Shown here: positions 12,867 to 24,579 of the stretch, piece by piece
Layout: every line of letters starts with the position of its first letter
How positions within the stretch are numbered: the stretch's first letter is position 1
Assembly (NCBI GenBank): GCA_973895155.1
Contig: OZ316897.1
Location: 7,502,001-7,566,000, forward strand
Reading direction: 5' to 3'
DNA: 64,000 nt
Source: Marsupella aquatica
Taxonomy: Eukaryota > Marchantiophyta
Made by a program: the position numbers and the translations under genes
The notes under the pieces: model-generated
The model's database searches: none
What the model saw: the letters and a program-made list of their open reading frames with translations, nothing else
What the model was told of the DNA's origin: nothing

Positions 12867-13967
12867 TCAATCATGATCATTATGAACTATATTACAGTAG
12901 TTCTTTGTAAGAAATAGAGGATATGCTGGTACAACATGTTTCACAACATCGGGCCTGGAAAAGTATTGACGTAATTCTTTGCTTAGATCCATGAAAGGAT
13001 CTTTGCAATGCAAAAATTCCCTCACTACCGGCCAAAAATAATCACAAAATAATAGGAAAATAATTTCAAATAAGATTCGATGGGAGCATTGCTCATGAAT
13101 TAACTCCAATTGCAATGCACTAATCGGAGTTGTATCAACAATCTTTAACTTATCCCTGTAGTAACTCACAAAATGTGCTCCTTTTCCTTCTCTCCAATTC
13201 ACAAGTGGCCCCACAACTCGCATTGTTTCAATCAATGCTGATCTCGAATCAGCTCTACGAACAGTCCATTTGTGATTGTAGGCATCAATTATTGAATGCC
13301 TTAGAAATGGTCGATCGCCCTCTGGAACAACTCCTTTCATTCTCCCCCCTATTATTTCATTGGTAGACCTATCTTTCCAGATTTCAATAGATGACAAGGG
13401 ATCCATAACATAAAAGTTACTTGGTATCACCTTCCATACAATATGTCGTTCTGTTTTGGGTGGGCTAAATCCTCTCTCAATCAAGAAAGCATTTTTATGT
13501 TTCACAAGAAACTTAGGGCTTCTCTTCGCAAATGTCTTTACTGGGATTTTATGTTCTTCAAATTTTTCAAAATGATCTGCCTTCCAATTTATATATAAAA
13601 TTGGATCTTTACAAAACTTTCGGACCCTGGTGGCAATCTCATTCCCAAGCGAAGATAGATTGTACCGGAAAGTGATCAAGTGGACTATTGTTTTCCACTG
13701 ATTGGCAGTAAAATACTCAGACCAACGACTGGTTTTCCCCAAGAAGTGAAAACCAGAATAAAATTTTGATAACTCTTCCTTCATTTTCCCACCGGAAAAG
13801 ATGTGCACACCATATTCAAAGAGTAACCAATCACCGAGCAACCATTTCAGTAAAAACTGAATATGTAATTTTCCCAACTGAGATGTAAGAGTGATGAGCT
13901 CACAGAAATAAATAGCAGCCTTAGGAAGAGGTTGGATTTTGATGATCATTAAATTGAATCTGCACAA
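12867..13967 (-). CDS. Unrecognised 360-residue coding segment (probable exon)
   Basis: A long minus-strand frame that ends in a stop at 12,867. The open frame begins at a TTG inside a good splice acceptor (ttatttgtgcag), so coding sequence probably starts at about 13,957 as an internal or last exon rather than at its own ATG. A small upstream exon at about 14,365-14,273 (SMKGLKLSNNDAK..., basic) has an acceptor cattgcag and a donor atg/gtaaga, but its phase does not join directly to this frame. The protein has hydrophobic segments near the N-terminus (IYFCELITL) and towards the C-terminus (LFEIIFLLFCDYF), and a charged middle. I do not recognise the family. The length and lack of stops support real coding sequence. 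It could be the 3' part of the PHD gene or a separate gene. Confidence 0.5.
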   Translation of the reverse strand: MCRFNLMIIKIQPLPKAAIYFCELITLTSQLGKLHIQFLLKWLLGDWLLFEYGVHIFSGGKMKEELSKFYSGFHFLGKTSRWSEYFTANQWKTIVHLITFRYNLSSLGNEIATRVRKFCKDPILYINWKADHFEKFEEHKIPVKTFAKRSPKFLVKHKNAFLIERGFSPPKTERHIVWKVIPSNFYVMDPLSSIEIWKDRSTNEIIGGRMKGVVPEGDRPFLRHSIIDAYNHKWTVRRADSRSALIETMRVVGPLVNWREGKGAHFVSYYRDKLKIVDTTPISALQLELIHEQCSHRILFEIIFLLFCDYFWPVVREFLHCKDPFMDLSKELRQYFSRPDVVKHVVPAYPLFLTKNYCNIVHNDHD

Positions 13968-14881
13968 ATAAGATTATTGATCAACATAAAGTGATAAAGA
14001 ACTTTTACTAATTTAGTATAGTTTACTAGTTAATCAATATTTTGCTTGACATCTTGGACCATAGTGATTTCAAATCGAATTTGAAGCATATCAACGCCAG
14101 GCACTGAGGATTCCAACAAAAATAATCTGAAAGTTTCACCCCCCCCGGAATATCAATTCTTCTTGATTTTACTCACAAAACTATGGTCTCCAAAATATAG
14201 CAATATAATGATGATAATTAATATCTTATAATAGATTGTATATTATTGGCAACAAGTTAAGATTCTTACCATTTCATCAGATTTGGGAGAAGTTTGCCTT
14301 TTCTTTCCCCTTCTTTCATTTACTTTTGCATCATTGTTACTCAATTTTAAGCCTTTCATCGAATCTGCAATGAATGACAATCTATCATGAATATCAACTT
14401 TTTCATATAATTGTTCAAACAAAAAATAACACTAACCATTCGCATATCAATCACAGGTACTTATTTGACACATAGAATTACTTTCTATAGCCTAATCTTT
14501 AGGTATGTCTATTTCTTGACATAATTATTTTGGATATTGTTTGTATTAACGTATTCCAAACTCCATCAACAAATACAAAATTGAAGTATGCAAATTGCAT
14601 GCATGCAACAATAGATGAGGCAAAAAGAGAAATGATCACCTCGTCACCACAAATTAGCCAGTTTTCCAAATCTAAAGTTGTCTTCAAAATTGATATCTCT
14701 GCACTTTCCAAAAAATATATCAAGCTTAAGGTCCCATTGGCCATAATACAAAATCTAGTGGATCCAAGTTACTATGAGTCCTCCAAAATATTCTCAATAA
14801 AATTTAAAATTTTTCACTCTTTTGTCCTTTCCTAATTTGATGCCCTATGGTGTTTTAGTCAAAGAGTCTATTGGATAAACT

Positions 14882-15568
14882 TTAGAGCCAAGAAATATGA
14901 TCATGAACAGGGGTCTGCAAAGTGGGATCAATGGGATGGAGATGACAATAGAAGAACCATCTGTCAACTCCATGGGCACTATGATCATATATCTTTCGAT
15001 CACAAGCATATCCTTCTGCCTGACATTCCTTCAAACAGTAAAAATGCCACATTGTGGGGCATCGAATGCAATGGACAGTATCTGTCCAATTGAGGTCATC
15101 ATGTTCACCACATGCCTTGCATGTATGTAACGGGCAGATAGGGGTGTGTGATGGCAGACACGCACCGCAAAAAAACCTTACACAAAATCTATCTGAACAT
15201 TTTCGAACATATTGTGGAGAGTCAAGAGAACCCTCCAAATTCCCCAACTTTCCACATTGGGCACACTTTGCATGTTTATGTATGCAGTCTTTGCACTTCC
15301 ACTTCCCATGTTGGCCAGAAGGTGGGGGAAGGCCGACCCCTGGACAATTATTCTCTGCTGCATGCAGAGATTGTGCATTGAGATGAAAGTGCTTCAAGCA
15401 TGGTCCGTCACAAATGACTAACTCTCCACCATCATCACAAATGGCACAACAATGGGCTGCTTTTTGGTAGATTTGTTCGCGTGAAAACTTCAAAACATGT
15501 GGTCCAAACACAGCTGAATGTCTCACCTCGCCCTTATCTTTTCTACATGGTTGTTTAGGACGAGCCAT
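14882..15568 (-). CDS. PHD-finger protein (EDM2-like zinc-finger module)
   Basis: A 228-residue minus-strand frame starting at an ATG (MARPKQP). Residues about 40-55 read CCAICDDGGELVICDG, then CLKHFHL, the signature of the atypical PHD finger of ENHANCED DOWNY MILDEW 2-like proteins. Further Cys/His pairs follow (WKCKDCIHKHAKCAQCG, FFCGACL, CKACG, HCIRC...WHFYCL), giving an extended array of zinc-binding clusters. Such modules read histone tails in the nucleus. Known EDM2 proteins are much longer, so this is either a short paralogue, the N-terminal exon of a larger gene, or a TE-captured module. The CACTA element ends 100 bp upstream of its ATG, so its 5' UTR or promoter is likely displaced. 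The call is firm for zinc-binding PHD and weaker for EDM2 kinship. Confidence 0.65.
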   Translation of the reverse strand: MARPKQPCRKDKGEVRHSAVFGPHVLKFSREQIYQKAAHCCAICDDGGELVICDGPCLKHFHLNAQSLHAAENNCPGVGLPPPSGQHGKWKCKDCIHKHAKCAQCGKLGNLEGSLDSPQYVRKCSDRFCVRFFCGACLPSHTPICPLHTCKACGEHDDLNWTDTVHCIRCPTMWHFYCLKECQAEGYACDRKIYDHSAHGVDRWFFYCHLHPIDPTLQTPVHDHISWL

Positions 15569-15665
15569 GCCTGCACATCCATAAACAAAATGAATTGTTA
15601 GAAATCATAAAAAGTTGGGATAAACTCAGAACTAACAAACCATCAAAAATACACAATAATACTAC
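15569..15665. other. Short spacer between the PHD start codon and the CACTA element
   Basis: Just upstream of the ATG is ggatgtgcag, a possible splice acceptor, so the PHD protein may have had a 5' exon beyond the CACTA insertion. Confidence 0.35.
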
Positions 15666-15668
15666 TAT

Positions 15669-15680
15669 CACTAGTACATT
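15669..15680 (+). repeat. CACTA left terminal inverted repeat
   Basis: CACTAGTACATT, an exact inverse of the right end at 25,339-25,350; preceded by TSD TAT. Confidence 0.95.
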
Positions 15681-15689
15681 TTTGCTCAT

Positions 15690-16130
15690 TTTCCGATGCT
15701 CCCGCTGAAACATGAAACAGGCGTCCGATAGCCAGAGTTACGCAAACTTTTGTTCACAAAAATATCGGAACTTGCGATCCCCACAGCTTCGGAAACACAG
15801 TATCCGATTTCCAAAACATCGGACATAATTTGCGATACTCCTAATATCGGAACATATCCGATGTCTTGACTATCGGACCCCTCTTCTAAAAATTGTTACT
15901 AAATTTCCGATCCCTGAAGTATCGCATTTGATGTCCGATTGAGTAAATTACGGAAATATTGCGATCGAAAATGTATTGCTTAGTGCTTCCGATAGGTTGG
16001 GTATCGGAAATGTTTTCCGAAGTAGTGTGTATCACAAATAAGTCCGATGCTACAAGAATCGGAAATGGAGTCCGAAAGGGTTTATATCGGATATATGTAG
16101 TTCGAGGTCAAGATTTGAACAAGGATGGGC
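15690..16130. repeat. Left subterminal TCCGAT motif array
   Basis: Many copies of TCCGAT or its complement ATCGGA, often as TTCCGAT...ATCGGAA pairs spaced by about 10-25 bp in both orientations. In En/Spm, subterminal motifs like this are the binding sites of TNPA. Here the same motif fills the right end. Confidence 0.88.
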
Positions 16131-16354
16131 TTCCGTTGTTTTAAGCATGGGAAATGGTATCAGGAATAAATGGACGTGACTCAAATGCATATATTACTTA
16201 GGGATTGCAATTTGGATTGTGTCAAGGGACTATATACAGTTGTATCCAAAATTATATCCAACCAATGAATCTTTGGGCATGTGTGAAATGACATGACAAA
16301 ATGTATATGATATCCATGAAGATAAAACATATAGGGGTTTTACCTAGGTCGCAT

Positions 16355-19300
16355 CTATTGTAATGAGGGGTCCAAATCCTCTACTACAACTACACTTGGC
16401 TTGTCTTGAACAATGGATCGTGAGCGAGGGATGTAAGGCATAACAATGGACCACTCTGGGTCATTCGGATAAGGAAGATAGAAAGATTGCTCCAAATGAT
16501 GGGGAAATGCAAATGGATCTGAGGTCCTCCAATTGGAACTAATGACACTAGTTGCACTGGTCTTCAATCGTGTGAACCCACATGCATCTTCTTCACAGGT
16601 CCGATTATGGCCAACAAGATTCATCCGAAACCATTTGCACTTGAACACCACCTCCTCCAAGGTTGTATGGGCATGATAATTTACGATAAGAATCTCCTCT
16701 ATCTTCCCATAGTGGGCCACAATTGAACGTATTGGATTCCGGTCAAAAGTGCTACTTTGTGACTCTTGGGTGAACCACCCCATCACCCCACAATCTTGTG
16801 TTGCTGCTCTCTTCATATCAAGATGTTGGATTCGAAAATGCCTCCCCTTTGACCACATGGCTGTTCGAGTCGTGACCATGAGTAATGGACCATGAACAAG
16901 GGTGCGAATGTCATTGGTGACCTTCGGAAAGTGCAAAACACTCTCACCCTGACCCAACAAGGCATCAATCTCTGTCAACTTCTCCTTCATATATGGGAGA
17001 AACTTGGGGAAGAGGCGTGGCCGACGACTATTACTCTTCTCCTCCTCATAAAATGCAGTCCACTCCCCTGCAATCTCTGGTGAGTTATACAACATGAATG
17101 TGGTGAGTTGCAGACGTTCAGCAGAGCCTAGTAGTCGTTCTCCCTTTGCTCCAGTGAGTCTATCCTCTTCATAATCTACCTCTCGTGCTGACTCATCTAT
17201 CCAACCCCTTGGAGCATTTGGATCAAGTGTAGCCACAATGTTCGTACAATAGAACATACTCTCTGCTCCAAGGTGACGTTCGGCAATGCTACCTTCCACC
17301 CTAGCACGGTTTGATACATTTGATTTCATGACTCCCATGAATCGCTCTACCCAATACATCCAACGACAATGTACTGGGCCTGCAATGGCTACTTCACGCA
17401 CTAGATGTACAAGAAAATGAACTTGACCATCAAAGAAGGAAGGAGGGAGTGCTCGCTCCAACTTGCACACAACCTCCACTCCAAATACCTCAATGGCAGC
17501 AATCTCTCCCTCGTTGACCTCCTTTTGACAAACCCATCTCAACAATCTACCCAATGACCAAAGTGCATCCTGAAGATCCTCGCTGCCCAATCCAATAATA
17601 GCAACTGGAATAACATGCTGCAATAGACGATGATAATCGTGGGTCTTCAAGAAAGCTGGACATTTTGGAGAGTCATCTCCACCAAATGCCTTGCGAAGAT
17701 TGGCACCATACCCTGTAGGAAACCGCATTGACCCTATCCGCTTGCGAAACTCTATTCGCTCACTCCTTGTGAAAACCCATGGGGGATGGATAGTAAGGGG
17801 AGGGTCAGGGTCCATAGATGGCCAAAAACCATGAAGGCCATGCATCCCCATCTTCTCACAACTCTCCCTCCAATTGTTGTTTTTCTCTCCATATAGATGG
17901 CGGATCAATGACCTCCCAACATTCCCCTCAATATGCATAGGGTCCAATAGATGATTTATCGGCATGTGTTCCCAATATGGAAGTTGTGCCAATGCAGACA
18001 AACGGGTCATGCCACATCTAGCCAAGGGTAATGGGTCATCTGGATCAGTCACCCTCTCCCATACCTCCTTCCAATATATTGGGTCCTTCGGTAAAGGTTG
18101 AGGTCTTGTGTCTGGCTGGCCCTCATCCGTGTCATACAAAAATGGATCATACCTCCAGTCATGCCCCTCAGGAAGATACTTTGTGTGACCAATGTAAACT
18201 ATCTTCCGCAGGGTGGTAGACTTTGGGCGTGCCACTCCCTCCAAGTCTGGTCCACAAGTTGGGCAAGCACGATATCCAGAAGCTTGCAAGCCAGAAATAT
18301 ATCCAAACCCTTCACAAACAATGGTCACAAATTAAAACCCATTAAGTTTTGAAACCAAACCAAAGGGAAAAAAAATAAACAGAACGATATATATATATGG
18401 GTAGCTGCACAAGCCATACTTAATTTATAAAGAGTTGCGTACCTGGAAGATCATGCATGGTCCACATAAGAATGGCTTTGAGCTGAAACTCACGGGGTAA
18501 GCCCCCTGTATGCACTCGACCATCATAGCAATCCACTCCCCCCCAAAGTTTCTATAGCTCCTCAATCAACGGTTGCAAGTATACATCAATCTTCTTCACT
18601 TGCTTAGGGCCAGGAATAATCATAGATAGGAGCAAATGACCCTTCTTCATGGCCATCCATGGTGGGATGTTGTAGTTAGTGAGGACTACTGGCCATACAG
18701 AGTATGGTTTGGCCTTGCCGGCCAGTGCAAATGGGCTAATGCCGTCTGATGCCAAACCAAGGCGAACATGACGAGGGTCAGTCTTGAACTCACCCCAACG
18801 CTCTTCCACAAATCTGTTTGCAGGAGAGTCAACCATCATGCGCATGGTTGGATCCTGAGTAGTGTCTGAACGGTGTTGGGAATGCCATACCATATACTTA
18901 GCCAACTCTGCACATCGAAACTGGTGACGCAAACGAGGAATAAGGGGAAAGTACCTCATAACCTTTTGAGGTACTCTTCCTGTCAACATATCCTCACGAT
19001 ATCTTGGCGCGTTGCACACAGGACATGTAAGAGCATTTGAGTGCTCCTTCCTGAACAAAACACAATCATTCACACAAGCATGTATGACCTCATACTTGAG
19101 GCCTATGGACTTCAACACTTTCTTTGCCTCTTTCCATGATGCTGGCAAGTTATTCCCCTCTGGTAACATACGATCATGCAATGTCCTGAAAATATCATCA
19201 AGAAGCAAGTTGCTTGCTCCATGTCTTTGCTGCAAGTTCAGTAATAACATGATTGCTGAAAGACGAGATAATCTAGACCCCTCAAAAAGACGAGTCCGTG

Positions 19301-19623
19301 CATGCTCTTGAGCCTCCTCCCACTGGTGCAAGTGTCGATTCCGTGAAGGAGTATGCCTATGAGGAGGAGGTAAGTCAATGTCCTCCCAGTCACCTGGGTC
19401 ATGATCACCCCGGGGATCACCCTCATCTGCATCCATGAATTGGTGCATCAACTCATCCATAGCCCGGTCCTCATCCACTCTTTCTTGGGTAGCATTAGGT
19501 AGTTCATGTGGAATGTCCATATCCTCAAAAGGTTGACCCCCTTGCCTACCATCCATGGCCTGAAGGAGATGTTGTCGCACAGCTCGTGATAATACCTCAA
19601 TATCTGGCTGAACAAATGCATTC
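16355..19623 (-). pseudogene. CACTA tnp2-family transposase, one premature stop
   Basis: Exons 19,623-about 18,442 and 18,309-16,355 flank a short intron of about 130 bp with frame preserved (DLP/G-FGYISG). The first exon has the Transposase_21 core, with KVMRYFPLIPRL, WHSQHR, RHVRLGLASDGISPF and IPGPKQVKKIDVYL. The second has the CPTC zinc-binding motif, LPYWEHMPINHLLDPMHIE, then the DUF4218 region (HFLVHLVREVAIAGPVHCRW, RARVEGSIAE) and a DUF4216-like tail. It would cut and rejoin element ends in the nucleus. A single in-frame TAG at 18,552-18,554 falls in the PLIEEL-KLW motif where a glutamine codon is expected. Otherwise the frame is open, so the inactivation may be recent. An upstream exon probably exists, since no ATG before 19,580 was certain. 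Confidence 0.93.
18310..18441 (-). other. Intron of the tnp2 transposase
   Basis: Donor ccag/gtacgc and acceptor gtgaag/ggtttgg on the minus strand. Joining the flanks restores the conserved DLPGFGYISG reading, supporting the junction. The exact donor base is estimated. Confidence 0.7.
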
Positions 19624-19794
19624 TATCATACACAAAAGAAAACAATGAGAATGATATAAGTCCAGGTCTCTCAACCAACAATTGAGACATCCATATATGA
19701 ATGAGTCAAAAGACTCCATAGCTCTTGAAACCAATTAGAGAATGACTCAAGTAATATTTTTATAAAAGTGAACATATACACATGTTTGTATGTG

Positions 19795-20730
19795 CTATGA
19801 AGGACGACACCGTATGGCCATCTTAGGCGCGTTCCAATCATAGTCACAAAAGAGTTCCTCACCAGCCCTAATAGTCCTAATGGCTACAGTCATAACATGG
19901 TCATCCATATGCTTCACATAGTAAGGTGGTGGCGGTGCCCCAAAAATCTGAACCCACTCTACATTTGGTTGAAGTCCTCGTCCTCTCCCTTTGGTACTAT
20001 TGATATACCCAGCGATGTTATCACATCACACAGGATCACCATCAATCATCCTACAATGCCAAGGCCTCTTGAGGACCTCATCCGGATCGGAATCCATTTG
20101 CAATGCATACACTCCCCATGATGGTTGTTGCCGTAAAATAATGTTCCAATTCTTGGCAGTGTATATAGGGCCAATATAAGGAAATAAGTGTTCCCCATCA
20201 TAACCTCTTCGCCATGGCTTTGGATGGACCACAATGTCCTCCAAAGCAAATAACCCAAATCCTACATCAACACCAAGGGAAGATGACTGCACTATCCAAT
20301 GACGGCCCCATATCTCTATAGGGGCATTAGTGGGTATGCCTTGAGGGATTTTGAATATCTCAGACGAGAAGTCCTTCACAAGAGGCAATGCCTTTCCAGA
20401 GAGATATGACAATCCCAACCTACCCTCCACTACCACATAACCCTCACCTGGCTTCATCATAGGCGGACCTACCAAGTTTGGGTCTTGAGACTCACGAGTG
20501 CCCAATGGTTCATAATGTCTCCTATGCCTATGGGAGCGTGGGCCGGTGCGTAAAACCCTAGATGGAGGTACCTTCAGGTCACCTTGCTCAATGTCCTCCA
20601 CCCTTGCTACAGGTACACTCCCACCCTCACCTTTGGGGCATGGGGCAGGAGGAGGCGGTGTAGATGTTGATGCAAGCATCCGTCTTGCACTAGCCAAGAA
20701 TGTGTCTAGCCATAGCTCTTTAGAGATCAA
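19795..20730 (-). pseudogene. SET-domain (lysine methyltransferase-like) coding region inside the CACTA element
   Basis: A minus-strand frame runs from about 20,730 to a TAG at 19,795-19,797, broken by one in-frame TGA at 20,026-20,028. Residues near VGFGLFALEDI match the SET N-terminal strand (GxGLFA). After the stop come NIAGYINSTKG...QPNVEW, equivalent to the N-x-x-x-x-IN-hydrophobic...PN pseudoknot segment, and finally IRAGEELFCDYDW, the GEEL-DY motif. The N-terminal 90 residues are proline- and basic-rich and unrecognised. SET proteins usually methylate histone lysines using S-adenosylmethionine. Pre- and post-SET zinc clusters were not seen. It is on the same strand as the transposase and immediately upstream of it, so it may once have been a co-transcribed or fused exon. 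The frame has no clear ATG start. The SET call is strong, its role in the element is inference. Confidence 0.78.
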
Positions 20731-21882
20731 TGGAGGAGGGGCCCATCAATGTGAAAATTAATCACATGTCAAAAATCTTTCCCACTCATATTAAGTACCC
20801 TAAATACAATATGTCAAGATTGGAACCTAGTTTACACTAAGCGAATAATTAAAAATAATGACTGTGCATCTTACCTAAATGATATCCGCACTGAACAATG
20901 CCTACTAGGATCTTGGCCTTAGAATATATCCGAAGACAATATCCGAAATGTCTGCACAATTAAAGGAATACCATCAGAATTTATCTATACATATGTCCCC
21001 ATAGAATCATATCCACTATATATTGTGGCCATCAATGAAAAAAATTCAGCCAAATATATACTTAAAGTGCTCACCTCCAAATGATAAAGGGAGTATATCA
21101 TACCTTTCGGATGCACGGCCTATCGCGATGCATAATGCATTGCAAAAATGGACCTACAAAAATACAAACAAAGAGAACGACCCAACCCTCCGCAAAAAAA
21201 TACTGCACAATACACGCACATGAGGTTAACTTTGTTTGGCCCCCAAAATTAAATCCACATACAAGGTGGATAAATTTGTCAAAACTTTTAATGTGAGTGG
21301 GTCAATGATCATACCGTTCAACCCCAAAAGTATGTTGTTGTAAGGGGGACGTTACCGCACCTATAACCGGATTTTATTCAAGAACCCCACCGCCCAAACA
21401 AAATCCGGCTACTCAACCAGGCCTACAATTACAATGCAAGTTTTCACATCAACTAAACTTACATTTCCTTACCACATCCTCAGCCCCCCCCATTGACTAA
21501 CTTATTATAAATCCATCCTTAAAGGCATAAAAAATAATGGACAAGCTAAGTCCGATCATATTGGAAGAGGGGTCCGATACTTTAAGCATCGCTATTTCCG
21601 ATCCCATTTTCGATAGTTCAAGTATCGGATGTTCCAATTCTTAAAAAGTCGGATGGAGGGCACAATAGGGTTTGGTACTTTTCCCGACTAAAGTACGAAT
21701 GTCTTTGTATCGGGCTTGGTTTCGGATGCAACTTGGGAGGAGCTGCTGAGTGAACACAAAGTGGAGGAGCACGCATTGGAGGTCGAGGCTATGGAGGGGA
21801 ATGGCACGGCTGGGGGGGAGGAGACGGAGCAGCCAGGGTGGGTGGAGATGGAGCAGGGCCGTCACAGCAGATCTCGGACATT
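20731..21882. promoter_or_regulatory. Divergent promoter region of the CACTA element with a TCCGAT cluster
   Basis: About 1.1 kb without a supportable gene separates the minus-strand SET/transposase unit from the plus-strand gene. TCCGAT/ATCGGA motifs cluster at about 21,548-21,660, close to the plus-strand gene start. It probably contains promoters for both directions; no TATA box was assigned. Confidence 0.5.
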
Positions 21883-24579
21883 ATGGCAGAGATTTTCAAG
21901 AGGCAAGCAGGCCTGTCTGCTGAAGCTGCGGCCATAGCAGCTCAATTGACCCAGGGCCTGATTGACGAATCCAGGCAATCTGCCATAAGTGAAGCAAAGA
22001 AGGCTTTCATGGAGAGGCTAGAGAAAGGAAAGGAGAAAAAAAGAAAGAGGAAGGAGGAGAGGAAAGGCAGGCCAGTGGAGGCCCTCTCACCACAAGAAAG
22101 AGAGAAGAGGCTTAGAAAGGAGGCTCGAGCTGCAGAGAGGGCAAGGATTGAGGAAGAGAGGCTACGAGCAGAGGAAAGGGCCAAACGGCCAAAATTGTTC
22201 ATTAATAAGGGAGGAGCTTCGATGACAAAGAGCTACAATTTGTTCAGAAGTCAGCTAGGGCAGGTGTTGAGGGCAAATTTCAGCCCCTTAGATTACTGGG
22301 GGAAGAAGAAAGAAGAGGAGAAATTTCAAGCAAGGGAGCAAGTGAAGGAGCGATTCTGTATTGGCTGCTTCCTGGATGATCGATGGCTGAATAAGAAGAT
22401 CTCACGTTCACTTGCAGATAGACGTAATAATGTGAGAGAAAAGATGAGGAAGTACCTGGCAGATTGTAAGGAGGAGGCAGAGGTGATCAGGCAGAGAGAT
22501 CCCCCGGATGAGATACCAGGTGATGCCTGGTCTGCTTGGATTGATGCTGAGCTACAGGTTCGTGCTTGGCAAGCGAGACGTCACTGGCAGGCTGAGCTCG
22601 ATGAGGCAGAGAAGAGGGTCCTTTCAAGACAGACTGTTGACATCCCCCTCCTGCAGCAAAACTTAATGGAATGGGAGGCCAAATTAGCACTGCTTGGAGA
22701 CCCTCCACTTTACATTCAAAATGCAATTGAGAGGGTGGAGAAGAGACCTACAGTTACTCACCGAATGGGGCAGGGTGGAGCGCATCGTCTCAAAGCAGAG
22801 TTTGTAAGTCCTCTGCTCCCCTCCTCCTTGCGCGCCTCCTTGCTGAATTTTTACCTTGAAATTGGGTCCTCCCTCTCCCTGATCACCTCAGGCACAACCT
22901 TGGCTATGCCTGCATAAGTCCTCCCAGACCTCCCCTCTTATCCCTGTGCGTTTGTTATCGAGCCTGTATCGCAAGTTTTGATGTGTCCTTATTTTTTTCT
23001 GTTTCCGATTCTATTCCGATTGCTGAAGAGTCGGAAATGGAGTGAGACTCTCTCTTATGGGTTTTGGACGCAAGGCTTCCGATTATGGTCCGATTACCTG
23101 AGAATCGGACCCTGCATCGGACCTTAGGTTTTGGGGTTTAGGGTGGAGGGGTCCGATTAGGGAAGCATCGGAAAAATTCAAAATTTTGAATATTTGACTG
23201 TTTTAGGCCACGCCGGGGGGTTTTTTTTTTTTAAGGAGTGCCGGGCTTAGGTTGTCGTTGCTTTTTGCGATAGTTAGGCCACAATAATAAGGGAGTATTT
23301 TATATAGGTAGAGTGGGTAGTGATACCCATGAGTTGAAAGGGATGTGGGGGTGTTAGGGAATTTTTCTAAGTAATGTGTGGGGCTAGGTAGGGATTATTA
23401 TTCATTAAGTAATGTGGGGGATTTGGTAGGGATTAACTTTTAAAATAATGTATTTCAAGTAATGGGGGGGTTCAATTTTATTCTCATTTGCCGGGGAGGG
23501 GGGTTAATTATTATCTTGAGTATGGTGCAGGAGCAAGAGCATGGACGCCCAATCTTGCCACCTGAGAGAGAGTTGGCTAAGAAATTTGGAACGCGGGCTC
23601 TGAAACTTCACATGCAGGACGAGTTGGGGTCGGTAAGTATATGCACAATTGAAAACCATATTTCTAACCTTTGATGCAACATGGTTATAATCACTCCCTT
23701 GTAGGTCATTTTCAACACTAACACTTGGGTTCATGGTTGCTTACATGTATGTAGGAGTCAAATGAGGAGTCAGAGGGTTTGGACTCAGCCGAGGAGGGTT
23801 CGGGGGCCTCAGATTCAGAGTCTGAGGCTGAGGAGGGGAGTGTGGCACCCACCCCTGTTCGCTTGATTGGCGGCACATCCCGAGGGACTCGAGGTAGTCA
23901 TTCTAGACGGAGGACTGATGGTGATGTAGGTGGCCGTAGAGCAGCAGGAGGTAGTGGGGGTGCTACAGCTGCTAGAGGTGGTGTTGGGACAAGTGGTAGT
24001 GGGCGCCGGGGCGGTTTTGATCGATCTGCAGGTGCTGGTGGGCGGGGTAGTACTGGGGCCCATAGTGGTTCTCACAGGCCCGGGTCTGGTGGGGGGGTTG
24101 GTAGTGGGCCCCATGGTGGTTCTCGCCGCCATTCAGGGGTTGTTGGCGGGAATGGTTCTCGCCATTCAGGGGCTAGTGGTGGAGGGGCTAGTGGGGGTGG
24201 GAGCACTGCTCGTGGTCATTCAGGGGCCAACAGGGTGAGTGGGACTGCAGTTGGTGGCATTGGTGATAGGACTCCATCTCACCAGTCAGGGGCTAGTGGA
24301 GGTGCAGGGTCTCACCACTCTGCAGCCCAAGGGGGTAGTGGAAGTGCATCATTTCATACTTGCTCCGATGCTGGGGGTGTTACAGTGCCTTCTCATGACT
24401 TAGAAGGTGATGTTGGTGACGTTGGTACCGCGATAGCTCCAAGCACCACAGCTGCAACTGCATCTCATGCTGTCATTGATAGGGTCCTAGGGTTAGTGCC
24501 AGATGCCACTACCCGACCAGAGAGTTATCGCCCTCGTGCCAAGAAGAGGAAGGGACGACATGCACCAACATATGGATAG
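21883..24579 (+). CDS. CACTA accessory protein, Transposase_24 (Ptta/En/Spm)-like with Gly-rich tail
   Basis: Three exons join in phase 0: 21,883-22,803, 23,531-23,632 and 23,755-24,579, with borders TTT/gtaagt, gtgcag/GAG, TCG/gtaagt and tgtag/GAG, giving about 615 residues. The first ATG in frame (MAEIFKRQ) was chosen because a stop lies upstream at 21,751. Residues about 40-110 are a highly charged Lys/Arg/Glu coiled-coil-like stretch. Residues about 180-305 resemble the Ptta/En/Spm plant transposase domain, with SRSLADRRNNVREK, an AWSAWIDAELQVRAWQ segment and a THRMGQGGAHR motif in the place of the usual HTxGSKSF, then PPERELAKKFG. The third exon is acidic, then Gly/Ser/Arg/His-rich and low complexity. 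By analogy with TNPA it may bind the TCCGAT motifs. This is inference from position and domain likeness. No premature stop was seen. Confidence 0.72.
22990..23180. promoter_or_regulatory. TCCGAT motif cluster inside intron 1 of the CACTA accessory gene
   Basis: The first intron (22,804-23,530) holds at least eight TCCGAT/ATCGGA-type motifs in about 190 bp, the same motif that fills the element ends. It could mediate autoregulation by the encoded protein or be an internal duplication of a terminus. Confidence 0.6.

Noticed and set aside
16892-19311. Plus-strand ORFs across the tnp2 transposase
   Set aside because: They are antisense shadows of a strongly supported coding region.
23815-24238. 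ORFs overlapping the Gly-rich exon in other frames
   Set aside because: They are shadows of the low-complexity GGT-rich third exon of the CACTA accessory gene.
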